Below the pieces are notes generated by a model, which saw only the letters and a list, made by a program, of their open reading frames with translations, searched no databases and was not told the origin of the DNA. The translations under genes were made by a program, and so were the position numbers. A stretch of 64,000 nt of DNA. Origin: Porodaedalea pini. Taxonomy: Eukaryota > Basidiomycota > Agaricomycetes > Hymenochaetales > Hymenochaetaceae. Positions 23,403-33,510 of the stretch are shown in pieces (positions within the stretch are counted from its first letter, which is position 1; each line of letters begins with the position of its first letter). The stretch is from NCBI GenBank assembly GCA_002794775.1, contig NBAY01000025.1, forward strand, positions 186,001 through 250,000. The letters are read 5' to 3'.

Positions 23403-26400
23403 ATGGAGGTAGATGACTCGAACCCCTCCTTTGAGGAATTCATGTGCAAGTATAGCATGGGTCCTGATGGTAAGGAGAAGCAGGACACCATTGTTCTGTG
23501 CACTCCGATCGGAGGCTCAGCGGCTTACTCAACAAACCAAGAACCTGGCAAGCAGTTCTTTCTTGGGCTTTTAGGGCACACCCTACTGACTGGAAAGACC
23601 ATAACACACTTGTGAGGAACATCTATAAGCTCACGCACAACTTCAACAACAGGCTCAACGCAAGCCTGAACTCCGAGTACTATGCCAGCTGCCTCCTCGC
23701 CTACAGTTGCTTTCAGAAGAATGTCACTTCCAGTATGTCTGTAGACTGGCTACATAGGCTAATGCAGTGCATGGTCCTTGATAGAGTTATATTTGCCGTT
23801 GCCGACAAACCAGAGGAGGACCTTCACCCTCTTCAGAAACCCCTCATTTGGGAAAATGCTCTGATGCCAGCTTTATCAAGAGTATATGGTCTGTATACAG
23901 AATGGAGGACAACTATGGACGACTTCTGCGACATGTGGGACGATGCATACTCTTCCATGTGGCAAATCACAGCGGCGAGCGAGGGTCGCCTTGTGGGAAA
24001 TGTGGTGGTGGTGGAAAATCGGCTTGTGGGACAGATGGAAGATCAAGCAGCAGTGGTTGGGAGTGGGGAAGTCGAAAGCTGCAGTGCTGTTCAAATTAAT
24101 TCGCAGTCAGAAGGTGGCAAGTCGCAGCAGGTCAACACGCAGTCGGAGGACGGCGAGGCTGTACAAGGCGGTGCGCAGTCAGAAGGTGGCAGAGATGATT
24201 GGCACAGTGTGGGCGTAGAAGATCAAGGTGCTGCTCAAATTGATGTACAGTCAGAAGGTAGCAGGTCAGGGCAAGGTGACGTGCAGCAGGGAGGCGTTGG
24301 AACTGGGCAAGGCGATGCGCAGTCAGAAGACGGCAACGCCAGCGAAGCTGGTGGCCAGCTTCAGCTATCAGCAGGAATTCTGGCTGGGAGGGTAGAGGGT
24401 GAAAGGGAAGTGCTACATTCCTTGATAAATGGGGTGAAGCGCAGCTTCTCCAGAGCCAAGGCCAGCCTTGTCTTCAACAACTTCTGCTATGCAGCCATAG
24501 GGCTACGTGCTCTTATGCTGGTGAGCACCTTTCATTTTCTTTATATAAGCGTCTAGAGTGGGAAAGCCTCTTACTAGTCTGTCTGCAACTCAAAGAGGAG
24601 GCGGAGGAGAGAATTCAGCAGAAGGAGACAGCGCCTTACTGACAGAGCCAAAGAAGCTCTCAGTTTTACTAAGGTACATTTGCTACTTGGCGTGTCTTAC
24701 TTCCCATCACTCATTTACTCTCTTAGTGAGGAGTATGGTGACCTTCCCGAGTTTTTGCGAGGTGTCGAAGACTTCATCATACTACGTCTGCTATACGTCA
24801 TGGCAGCTATCTCTCCTTTCTGCCTTCTCAGCACAGCACAGTTGACTTCTAATACAAACAATCGCATTCCGCTGTACAGGATCGTGCAAGTATGTCTCTT
24901 ACAAAACCAAAGGCGGCTTGCAACTGACTTCATCGGCAGGCAATCACTCATGCAGGTCTCAAGCCGGACATCAAACGCCTAGACCAGGAGCATATTTTGC
25001 TAAACCTCGTCATTGACATGGCTCTTCACGGAAGCGAAATTTTTGAGGAGAGGATTGGCAAAGTCATCGCAAACTGGCGCTCTGTATGCTCCTTTGAGAG
25101 GTTAGAGCGTGAGACTTCTGCTAAACATGCCCACATTGAAGCAGTCCCTCTTCCCTGATGACAACTTCAAAGTGCTTTAGCCAATGGAGAACCAGAGCAG
25201 GAGAGAAGCAACTCTGAAGAGACTGCTGAGAAGGATAAATTGGCAAGAAGCGACTGTGAGGACTTGGATGAGGAGGAGAGGCAGATTGACTGGGGTAAAG
25301 CACTGATGGAAATAGAGGTTCTAAACCCTCCAGTGCTACGAGTCATGCGCCACATATCAAGGGTAGTGTCTGAGGTCCCAAAGAGATGCAAAGGAACTCC
25401 TATTGATACACTATCATCACAGCCGACTTGGTTTCAGGATGCATTATGTGAGCCGCTGAAATCCACTTCACCTAAGAAATCAGAGAAGCCAGCAACTTCA
25501 ACGTCTGACAGTATGTCGGATGTAGTCGAAGGGAAGAGGAGCTGCAAAAAGACAGAGAGAAGAACTTCTGCTGACGTTGTGCCATGGGCGAAGAAGAGAA
25601 AATGTGCTTCTAGAACTAAGAGGAAGAACATTGAGGAGTCTGACGAGGAGTCTGATGGATCAAAGAGCAGTTCTGATGGGGAAAATGAGCCTCCCTCTCA
25701 GAAGAAGGCCAAGAAATCTGCGAAAAACCCTAGCACTGCGGTCGGGAAAAAAAAACCTTCACCTGAAGAGGAGGACCCGCCTGAAGGAACTCAAGCTCAT
25801 TGTGACCCTACAGGCCTACCTACTACTCCACGGAGGCACCTTCTTTCGCCTATTCAGGAGGATGCAGAGGCTGGTGAAAGTGAGGGTCAGGCAGAAGAAC
25901 TCAACGGCGCTGGAACCGTAAAATGCAGGAACAAACGTCGTGTTGATTTCCTGTCAAGTCCATGTACTGAGAAACACAGGCGGTTCATGGAAGGTGAGGT
26001 GCGAGACTCTACTGCTATCGCCTTTGATCTGCCAAGCGCGTGGGACAAGAAACCAACCCCAGTACGCAACCTACATTATACACTTTAGAGACCATCTGAC
26101 GTGTCCTTTTCCTGAAGGCTGTTTCGTCAGCTCACTTTGCTAACATTCGAGCACCAATCTATAAGGATGAAGTGCTGTCGGATGAGGAGGAGGAGGAGGG
26201 AGAGGATCCTCGGGACCAGTTGGGTTCTAAGTGGGAGTGTTTTTCAGAAGACATCCCATTATGGGAAAGCCAGGTAAGGTTGACGTCTGCCAGAGATACT
26301 TCATAGAGCTGCGTACAAGGATGTGGCTAATCATCTCTGTAGAGAGACCTTACAACAAGGATGGAAAATATAGACTACGGCCATGGTCGAGACAAGATAT

Positions 26401-27251
26401 ATGAGGAGTATATAACCACCATCATCATTTCTAGGGATGTCTGGGAGGTGATGACTAGGCAACAGAAATGAGATGTGCTGGAAAAGAGGAACGTTCTTGT
26501 CAGGGGTCCTCCAGTGGTACCTCCTAGGGGAATCTCTCGCAGTAACGACCTGGGAGGGGTAGTCGACATGCATGCTCCACGGCAGGCTCACGGTAAATGC
26601 ACCGAGGCTTTCTCCCACACTTCGGCACTGACTTTCTCTAAGACATTACAGTGAAGCCTCCAGAAGATGTTGATGAGGAAGCTGAAGAACCTGTCGTTCT
26701 GCCCAGAATGGTGAGCTCATCTCTTGGCGAGCTTGTACTGAAGCTTCAGGAGATTTGCGCTGCAGAAGACGAATTCAAGAAGAAGCATAAGGTCTATGAG
26801 GCGGAGAAAGAGGCCTACAATGCCGTGATTGAAGCTGCAAAGGCGACTAAACGGAAGCCCAAAAAGTCGCGATCTAAGAAGACATCTCCTGCGAAGCCGA
26901 ATGACTTGCCCGCAGAGTCCCTCCCTCCTACACCCCCGGTTAGGCAACACTGCCTGAACTTTTTGGACATACCGGTTGCTGATGATCTCATTGAGGTGTG
27001 AGTTGCTTTTGCTTTGTCACTTTTCCTGAGTTCACTGGGCTCATTCGGCACACAATGCTAGCCCATTTGATGACGGGTCAAAGTACAGCGTGCATAACTC
27101 CTTCCGCAAAAAAGATGGGATGTATACTTTTAAGACTCAACTGCGACCCACATCGCTCGCCAAGCACTGGATGCTTGCGAGTCTCACCTCTTCCTGGTCA
27201 GACTGGCATGTTGATGCTGTGGGGCTCTGCACATTCATCCATATTCTGTGG

Positions 27252-27256
27252 GGTTC
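27252..27256. repeat. Left target-site duplication GGTTC
   Basis: Matches 33506-33510. Removing one copy and the element restores an open JmjC reading frame across the site (ILWGS-KGWIVP). Confidence 0.95.
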
Positions 27257-27430
27257 TGTTAGAACCTGAACTTTCACCTTTTCTTTATTTTCCCCTTTTA
27301 CCATTTCCTTTATTATATTCGTCCTTTTTATTATATTTACCCATCTTACACAATCATTCCCACACTGCCTTCTTTCGTTCCATTCCCACTCATTATGTAA
27401 TGTTAGGTAATATAGTCTCACGGTCGTCGC

Positions 27431-27437
27431 TATATAA
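27431..27437 (+). promoter_or_regulatory. TATA box of the chromovirus LTR
   Basis: TATATAA lies 33 bp upstream of the 11-mer at 27464 that would be the RNA 5' end under a self-priming model, a normal TATA-to-start spacing. Confidence 0.7.
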
Positions 27438-27463
27438 GGTCTCAGGAATCGCATGAACTCCTT

Positions 27464-27474
27464 GTTCTGCTTTT
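27464..27474 (+). promoter_or_regulatory. Predicted RNA 5' end / self-primer 11-mer
   Basis: GTTCTGCTTTT is the exact reverse complement of the primer-binding site at 27671-27681. It is identical in all four LTRs of the family in this window (49293, 57306 minus, 60995 minus). The Tf1 group of chromoviruses primes reverse transcription with the first 11 nt of its own RNA. Confidence 0.7.
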
Positions 27475-27670
27475 CCTCTTACCTCCGCGACGACCTAGGT
27501 GAGACTCGTCCCCCTTGTATTAGTTTAGACTTGTATTAATCCTCTTACCTCCGCGACGACCTAGCCTGAGTAAGCGTGTCCCGAGTCTACGCTCGAGTAT
27601 AGCACGTCCCAGACGACAGTCAGCCGAGGCCTGCCCAGTCCGAGTCGTCTCCCGGACTCCCGCCTAACAT

Positions 27671-27681
27671 AAAAGCAGAAC
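27671..27681 (+). promoter_or_regulatory. Primer-binding site, self-priming type
   Basis: AAAAGCAGAAC starts one base after the 5' LTR and pairs perfectly over 11 bp with 27464-27474. I saw no need to invoke a tRNA primer. Confidence 0.7.
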
Positions 27682-28389
27682 CCACCCAGGCTCATCCCCA
27701 GCGTACGTCGTCGCTGTCGACTCGCCTTCACTCGGTCTAGAGGAGCGCTCCCCTCGACGGACTTGACGTGTAAACCCCCCAAACGATAACCCTCGACCCT
27801 GCCCGGACGTTTTCGGACGTTCGTGTATTACATAAACTAACACCCGACTTTTCCCGACCCTGGCTCTCCGCCTCTCCCTCTGGTGGAGGAACCATCTGAC
27901 CTGGACGTGGGTAACACACCGTGTACAGTCATCGACGTCGTTGTCGATTGTGATCTCGGTCGCCTCCTTCCGTGTGGTCATCAAACTCGCCGACGAACCT
28001 GTCCTCCGTCAGCGTAACGTACATCCGGACAACCAACCCCTCCCTGTTCCTCCTCCATCGTCAACATAGATCTCGACGAGGAACAACGCCGTGCTCTCCC
28101 GCCTCGCTCCTGGTACAACGAGGAACGCCGTTCCTGGTTCACGATCACTCGAGAAGGCGTTGAATACGTTATCTGGTGGCGTCAAGAAAAAGGACTTTGG
28201 TATTCGACGCTTGAAGGAGGAAGGAGATTAAAGTGGGCTCCTGCATCGATAGACCAGACAACCCCGAATTCGCCATCGCTTTCGACGTCGACCATTCTCC
28301 CACCAATCCCAGGACCGTATAGAGAGGCGCGACGAGATTCGTCACCACCGACCCCCCCGGAGCAACAAACGGACACGTCTAGAACAACG
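27682..28389 (+). other. Untranslated leader between primer-binding site and gag
   Basis: 708 bp, CpG-rich, with only short open frames. Probably contains packaging signals; nothing specific identified. Confidence 0.6.
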
Positions 28390-29466
28390 ATGTCGACGGG
28401 AACCTTCAGCGCTCAACAGCTAGAGCAAATCGCGGCGATTGTAGCGGGCGCCTTTGCTCACCAAGCCGCAAACGCCCCAGCGGGCCCTAGCGCCGCTGCG
28501 GTACAAAACATCGACGTCGCCCGACCACGTGAATTCACTGGTGGCGACGACTACCTCGACTTCAGACGTGAAGTCCTCCTTTTTGTATCCGCGAACCCGA
28601 ACCGATACCCTACGTCGGAGAGTAAAATTTATGTAGCTCTCTCCTACCTGAAGGGTGGTAATGCGGCGACGTGGGCGCAGAACTACGTCGAGGAGTCGAC
28701 AACGTCGGGAATCGTCACCTTCACTGACAGCTGGGAGAGATTCCAGGAACGACTCGACGCCTCGTTCGACGACCCGAATCGCAAGGAGGCAGCGCTGAAG
28801 GAATTCCGGGAAAAGGTTCAGAAGGACCTCACCGCAGACAAGTTCTTCCAGCAGCTCGACGTCATCATTAAGCGCGCGGAGCTGAAGGACGACGGCATCA
28901 TCTGTGATCGTCTCAAACGCGCAATGAACATCGAAGTAGTGCGTGGAGTCCTGAGATCAACGCCGGTCCCGACGAAGTACGAGGACTGGAAAAACAAGGC
29001 TATCGAGATCGATCGCGGCGAACAACAGATCCGCGCGATCCAAAAAGGCCGCCCATTTATACCTCAGCCTCGCCCACAGCAACAACAAGGACCCCCGGCT
29101 CGCCGTCAGGTAGCGGCCCCTCACGTCGACAGACGCGACGCGACCGGCGTCACTTTCGGAGGCGCTGGTCAACCGATGGACGTCTCAATGAACGAGGCGC
29201 AACGACGACGCGCGTGCTGGATCTGCGGTGGGCTGGGCCATTTCAAGGACAAGTGCCCGCAGGGGAAACCGATCATCCAGCGCATGCTGGAGCTAATGGC
29301 ACCAGGCGAACGTCGCATCCTCGCGGACGAGCTCGGCGCGATGAAGGAGTCGGCCTTCGAGGAAGTCGTAGACACTCGGAGGTCGACGGTGGAGGACTAT
29401 GTGGAAGAGGAAGACAATGACGAAGAGGTCGTCGACTCGCAGGGTTTTGCGAGTGGTCAGGCGTAG
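28390..29466 (+). CDS. gag: Gag capsid/nucleocapsid protein of the chromovirus
   Basis: 358 codons from ATG 28390 to TAG 29464. The middle is a capsid-like region (VARPREFTGGDDYLDFRREV, FDDPNRKEAALKEFREKVQKD), typical of the retrotrans_gag family. A proline/glutamine-rich linker follows, then a single CCHC zinc knuckle (CWICGGLGHFKDKC) at residues 277-290. The tail is strongly acidic (EEEDNDEEVVDSQ). It would form the virus-like particle and bind the element RNA. The start follows a long leader and no upstream in-frame ATG competes. Confidence 0.95.
   Translation: MSTGTFSAQQLEQIAAIVAGAFAHQAANAPAGPSAAAVQNIDVARPREFTGGDDYLDFRREVLLFVSANPNRYPTSESKIYVALSYLKGGNAATWAQNYVEESTTSGIVTFTDSWERFQERLDASFDDPNRKEAALKEFREKVQKDLTADKFFQQLDVIIKRAELKDDGIICDRLKRAMNIEVVRGVLRSTPVPTKYEDWKNKAIEIDRGEQQIRAIQKGRPFIPQPRPQQQQGPPARRQVAAPHVDRRDATGVTFGGAGQPMDVSMNEAQRRRACWICGGLGHFKDKCPQGKPIIQRMLELMAPGERRILADELGAMKESAFEEVVDTRRSTVEDYVEEEDNDEEVVDSQGFASGQA
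29442..29448 (+). promoter_or_regulatory. Candidate -1 ribosomal frameshift site (slippery heptamer plus hairpin)
   Basis: In the gag frame the codons read CAG GGT TTT, giving G-GGT-TTT, a legal X-XXY-YYZ heptamer. Slipping back one base enters the pol frame, which is open from here through 29598. Six bases downstream a stem GGTCAG (29455-29460) pairs with CTGACC (29479-29484). The gag stop lies 16 bp downstream. The stem is preserved in the old copy at about 45494. Confidence 0.6.
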
Positions 29467-29597
29467 CCATCGGGGCGACTGACCGAGAAGAACAAGGGAC
29501 TTCGAATCCGGATCCGCTAAAATATAACCAACCGTCTGTACAATACGTAGATGCAAACGACGTTGATGGTTTTCCCGATTACGAAGTCCCCACCGGT

Positions 29598-32500
29598 GTG
29601 AAAGAAAGTGAAGAGCACGAGCAGCTGTTCATGAGAGGAACTGGCGGACGCCAGCTGGACCTTCTCCTGAACGTCGGACACAGCGTGGAAGGTGAAGTGA
29701 GGGAGGTAGACGCGCACGCGCTTGTGGATTCGGGATGTACGGGATCGTGCATTGACGTGAGATTCGTCGAACGATATGGGCTGGAGACGAAACGATATAT
29801 CCGACCCCTTGCGGTACTTAATGCCGACGGCACACACAACGAAGCCGGGTTGATCGAGGAGTACGTCGACGTTGAACTTACGATCGGTCACCATAAGGAA
29901 CGGATCGTCCTGGCGGTAACCTCTCTGGCATCGTCTAACATCTTCTTGGGGTACGACTGGCTTCGACGGCACAACCCAGAGGTCGACTGGAAGACGGGGA
30001 CGCTCGACTTCACTCGCTGCCCGAGCGGATGCGTGGTGGAGAAGGCTGTAGAGGACGGCATGCGGAAGGTGTGGGAGGTGGCGGAAGAGACGGGGAGGAT
30101 GAGAGAGGTGCGAATGGACAAGGCGTCCTGGCCCGCATACCTCGACGATTACGCCGATGTCTTCTCGGAGAAGGGATTCGAGAAACTACCGGAACACCGA
30201 CCCTGGGACCATGTTATCGACTTGAAGCCCGACTTCAAACCAAGCGACTGTAAAATCTATCCGCTCACGCCAACTGAGCAACAGTCACTCAAGGACTTCC
30301 TCGACGAAAATCTGAAATCGGGTCGCATTCGACGGTCGATATCGCCAATGGCGTCGCCCTTCTTCTTCATCAAGAAGGCCGACAAGTCGCTACGCCCGAT
30401 CCAGGACTACCGTAAGCTTAATGACGGCACGATCAAGAATAAGTATCCCCTTCCTCTCATCGACGAACTTGTCGACAAGGTCAAGAAAGCGAAGTACATC
30501 ACTAAGCTTGACCTTCGATGGGGGTACTACAATGTCCGGATCCGCGAAGGCGACGAATGGAAGGCAGCTTTTCGCACGAACATGGGCCTCTTCGAACCGA
30601 CGGTCATGTTCTTTGGTCTCTGCAACGCCCCGGCGACGTTCCAGGCTTTTGTCAATCACATCTTCAAGGAACTGATTTACGCTAACCTGATCATCGTATA
30701 CCTCGACGACATATTGATTCTCTCGGAAACCATTGAGGAACATATAGACACGTCGAGGCGTGTCCTTCAGATCCTTCGAGAGAATGGCCTATACCTGAAG
30801 CCGGAGAAGTGCGAGTTTGATGCCAAGGTCGTCAAATACCTCGGCCACATCATCGGTAATGGCGAGATCAAGGCTGACCCAGCAAAGACGGAGGCAATTG
30901 CGAACTGGCCGGTCCCACGAAACCTGAAGCAGCTACAACAGTTCCTCGGCATGGGTAACTGGCTACGACGGTTCATCAAGGACTACAGCAAGGTGGTCCA
31001 TCCGCTGACGTCGTTAACGGGCAAGAAGGACTGGGTATGGGAGACCGAACAGCAGGAGGCGTTCGAGGAGCTGAGACGACGTCTCTGCTCACCTCCAGTC
31101 CTAGCCATCGCCAACGACGAGGGTCCTTTCCGCGTAGAAGCGGACTCGTCAAACTTTGCGCTCGGCGGTGTGTTGTTACAGAAGCAGGAAGGGAAGTGGA
31201 GGGTGATTGCCTATAGGTCAGAAGCACTCCTGCCCGCTGAACGAAACTACGAGATCTACGACAAGGAGATGCTCGCGATCGTTTCGGCGCTCAAGGAATG
31301 GCGACAATACCTCCTCGGCGCTCGCCACAAGATCGAAATCTGGTCCGACCACGCTAACCTCACCTACTTCAGGTCAGCGCAGAAGCTGAGCTACCGTCAA
31401 GCCCGCTGGCGAACCGAACTCGAGGAGTTTGACTTCCACCTCGAACACAAGTCGGGGAAGACGATGGGCAAGGCAGATTTACTGTCGCGCAAAGCAGGCT
31501 ATGATGAGGGAAAGGATGACAACGACGACGTCGTGTTCATCAAGGACAAGTGGCTAAATCGTGGAGTGGTCAGAACGTCACGGGAGGAAGTGTTGGAACG
31601 AGTGGGTGACGCGCAGAGGGCGCAGGACGGGTCGGAAAGGCCGACGAATATGGTAGAGGTCGACGGGTTGTGGCGGATGAAAGGCAAGGTGTACGTGCCA
31701 TCGACGATGAAGGAAGCGGTGTTGCGGGAGTGCCACGACTCGACCCTGGCAGGACATCCCGGATCGTCGAAGACGGTCGAACTGGTACGTCGAGACTTCT
31801 GGTGGGCGTCGATGTTCTCCGATGTCCGAGCATACGTCCGAGGATGCGACCGTTGCCAACGGACGAAGGCTCTGAGGGCATCGAGGTCGAGGCCACTTCA
31901 TCCTAACGCAATCCCTGAAGGTCCCTGGGAGATCGTCACGGTCGACCTAATCGGAGAGCTCCCGGACTCCAAGGGACACAACGCGATCTGCGTCTTCGTG
32001 GATAGGTTCTCGAAGCAGATGCACGCGATTCCGACGACGACAAAACTGTCAGCAGAAGGCATGGCCCAGCTGTACCGCGATCATGTCTTCCGCCTCCACG
32101 GCTTGCCGAAGAAGATTATCCATGACCGCGGCACGCAGTTCGACGCATCGATGATGAAGGAGCTGTACAAACTCCTACACATCGAGGGCAACCCGTCAAC
32201 GGCATACCACCCGCAAACGGACGGTCAGACGGAACGCGTTAACCAAGAGCTCGAACAATACCTCCGACTCTTCGTTGACCATCGGCAGTCGGACTGGAAG
32301 GACTGGCTCCCTCTCGCAGAGTTCGCCTACAACAACCGCGAACATTCGGCGACGAAGATGTCACCCTTCTACGCGAACACTGGACGTCACCCTAGGAGCT
32401 TCGACACCATACGAACGTCCTCTGCCAACATGTCGGCAGAAGAATTCGCGAAGCACATCAAGGAGACCCATCGCGCGGCAAGGGACAATCTGGTCAAGGC

Positions 32501-33092
32501 AGCTGAAGACATGAAACGCTACCATGACAGGACGGCAGGAGCATCGGTGGAATACAAGACTGGCGATAAGGTCTTCCTCGACGGACGAAATATCAGCACG
32601 GACTCGCCCACGAAGAAGCTTGCCGACAAATGGTACGGTCCCTTCGACATTGTCGACAAGGTAGGAGCGAGCGCCTACAAGCTCAAGCTCCCCAAACGAT
32701 GGAGAAAGGTCCACCCTGTCTTCAATGAAGCCCTGTTGAAACCTGCCATCGAACCGTCCTTTGAAAGCCAGAAGCAACCGCCGCCGCCACCGCCGAAAAT
32801 CGTCGACGACGAAGAGGAATACGAGGTCGAAAAGGTCATTGACTCACGTCTGCACCGAGGTAAACTACAATACCTCGTCAAGTGGGCCGGGTACAACGAA
32901 CCTACTTGGCAGCCTGAGACGGACTTCGGCGAGAACGCGAAGGAGGCGATCGCTGAGTTCTACCTCAAACATCCCGGTGCACCTCGGAAACTCGACATCC
33001 CTCATCAACGACTCCGTCCGCTCTTTGTCGACACCGAGCCTGACGACCGCGATCATGGTTGGTCGGGACGCCCAACCTTGAAGGGGGGGTAA
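29598..33092 (+). CDS. pol: Pol polyprotein: protease, reverse transcriptase, RNase H, integrase, chromodomain
   Basis: The open frame begins upstream of 29598 (a GTG codon; first in-frame ATG at 29631) and overlaps the end of gag in the -1 frame, so it is probably made as a Gag-Pol fusion. Numbering from 29598: protease DSGCTGS at about 43; reverse transcriptase with FGLCNAPATFQ and the catalytic YLDDILI at about 367; RNase H from VEADSSNFALGG at about 512; integrase HHCC finger (CHDSTLAGHP ... CDRCQRTK) from about 711, then D in VDLIGELPDSKG, D in HDRGTQFD at about 841, E in TDGQTERVNQELEQ; chromodomain EEYEVEKVIDSRLHRGKLQYLVKW from about 1070. All catalytic residues are present and no stop interrupts 1,164 codons. 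The TAA stop abuts the 3' LTR. Confidence 0.97.
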   Translation: MKESEEHEQLFMRGTGGRQLDLLLNVGHSVEGEVREVDAHALVDSGCTGSCIDVRFVERYGLETKRYIRPLAVLNADGTHNEAGLIEEYVDVELTIGHHKERIVLAVTSLASSNIFLGYDWLRRHNPEVDWKTGTLDFTRCPSGCVVEKAVEDGMRKVWEVAEETGRMREVRMDKASWPAYLDDYADVFSEKGFEKLPEHRPWDHVIDLKPDFKPSDCKIYPLTPTEQQSLKDFLDENLKSGRIRRSISPMASPFFFIKKADKSLRPIQDYRKLNDGTIKNKYPLPLIDELVDKVKKAKYITKLDLRWGYYNVRIREGDEWKAAFRTNMGLFEPTVMFFGLCNAPATFQAFVNHIFKELIYANLIIVYLDDILILSETIEEHIDTSRRVLQILRENGLYLKPEKCEFDAKVVKYLGHIIGNGEIKADPAKTEAIANWPVPRNLKQLQQFLGMGNWLRRFIKDYSKVVHPLTSLTGKKDWVWETEQQEAFEELRRRLCSPPVLAIANDEGPFRVEADSSNFALGGVLLQKQEGKWRVIAYRSEALLPAERNYEIYDKEMLAIVSALKEWRQYLLGARHKIEIWSDHANLTYFRSAQKLSYRQARWRTELEEFDFHLEHKSGKTMGKADLLSRKAGYDEGKDDNDDVVFIKDKWLNRGVVRTSREEVLERVGDAQRAQDGSERPTNMVEVDGLWRMKGKVYVPSTMKEAVLRECHDSTLAGHPGSSKTVELVRRDFWWASMFSDVRAYVRGCDRCQRTKALRASRSRPLHPNAIPEGPWEIVTVDLIGELPDSKGHNAICVFVDRFSKQMHAIPTTTKLSAEGMAQLYRDHVFRLHGLPKKIIHDRGTQFDASMMKELYKLLHIEGNPSTAYHPQTDGQTERVNQELEQYLRLFVDHRQSDWKDWLPLAEFAYNNREHSATKMSPFYANTGRHPRSFDTIRTSSANMSAEEFAKHIKETHRAARDNLVKAAEDMKRYHDRTAGASVEYKTGDKVFLDGRNISTDSPTKKLADKWYGPFDIVDKVGASAYKLKLPKRWRKVHPVFNEALLKPAIEPSFESQKQPPPPPPKIVDDEEEYEVEKVIDSRLHRGKLQYLVKWAGYNEPTWQPETDFGENAKEAIAEFYLKHPGAPRKLDIPHQRLRPLFVDTEPDDRDHGWSGRPTLKGG
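33080..33092 (+). promoter_or_regulatory. Polypurine tract overlapping the pol stop
   Basis: GAAGGGGGGGTAA immediately precedes the 3' LTR. It would prime plus-strand DNA synthesis and at the same time encodes the last residues and stop of pol. Confidence 0.85.
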
Positions 33093-33505
33093 TGTTAGAA
33101 CCTGAACTTTCACCTTTTCTTTATTTTCCCCTTTTACCATTTCCTTTATTATATTCGTCCTTTTTATTATATTTACCCATCTTACACAATCATTCCCACA
33201 CTGCCTTCTTTCGTTCCATTCCCACTCATTATGTAATGTTAGGTAATATAGTCTCACGGTCGTCGCTATATAAGGTCTCAGGAATCGCATGAACTCCTTG
33301 TTCTGCTTTTCCTCTTACCTCCGCGACGACCTAGGTGAGACTCGTCCCCCTTGTATTAGTTTAGACTTGTATTAATCCTCTTACCTCCGCGACGACCTAG
33401 CCTGAGTAAGCGTGTCCCGAGTCTACGCTCGAGTATAGCACGTCCCAGACGACAGTCAGCCGAGGCCTGCCCAGTCCGAGTCGTCTCCCGGACTCCCGCC
33501 TAACA
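33093..33505 (+). repeat. 3' LTR
   Basis: Same 413-bp sequence as the 5' LTR with no difference found by eye. Directly follows the pol stop codon. Confidence 0.97.
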
Positions 33506-33510
33506 GGTTC
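33506..33510. repeat. Right target-site duplication GGTTC
   Basis: Second copy of the 5-bp duplication flanking the chromovirus. Confidence 0.95.

Larger units (their letters stand above)
27257..27669 (+). repeat. 5' LTR
   Basis: Starts TGTTAGAACC and ends CCCGCCTAACA. Contains a TATA box at 27431, a predicted RNA start near 27464, and a 24-bp perfect direct repeat beginning CCTCTTACCTCCGCGACG at 27475 and 27541. Confidence 0.97.
27257..33505 (+). mobile_element. Intact Ty3/gypsy chromovirus LTR retrotransposon
   Basis: 6,249 bp with two 413-bp LTRs that I read as identical, TG...CA ends and a 5-bp target duplication GGTTC (27252-27256 and 33506-33510). gag and pol are open along their full lengths. 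The pol order protease, RT, RNase H, integrase, chromodomain defines a chromovirus. Identical LTRs and intact genes point to a very recent insertion. It lies in the sense direction within the JmjC exon of locus B. Confidence 0.97.

Noticed and set aside
27670..27690. tRNA-primed primer-binding site
   Set aside because: A perfect 11-bp match to the LTR itself, correctly placed after a TATA box, explains the site without a tRNA.
30029..32896. Many overlapping open frames on both strands inside the intact chromovirus
   Set aside because: CpG-rich pol sequence produces long spurious frames in all phases; the single 1,164-codon frame explains the region.
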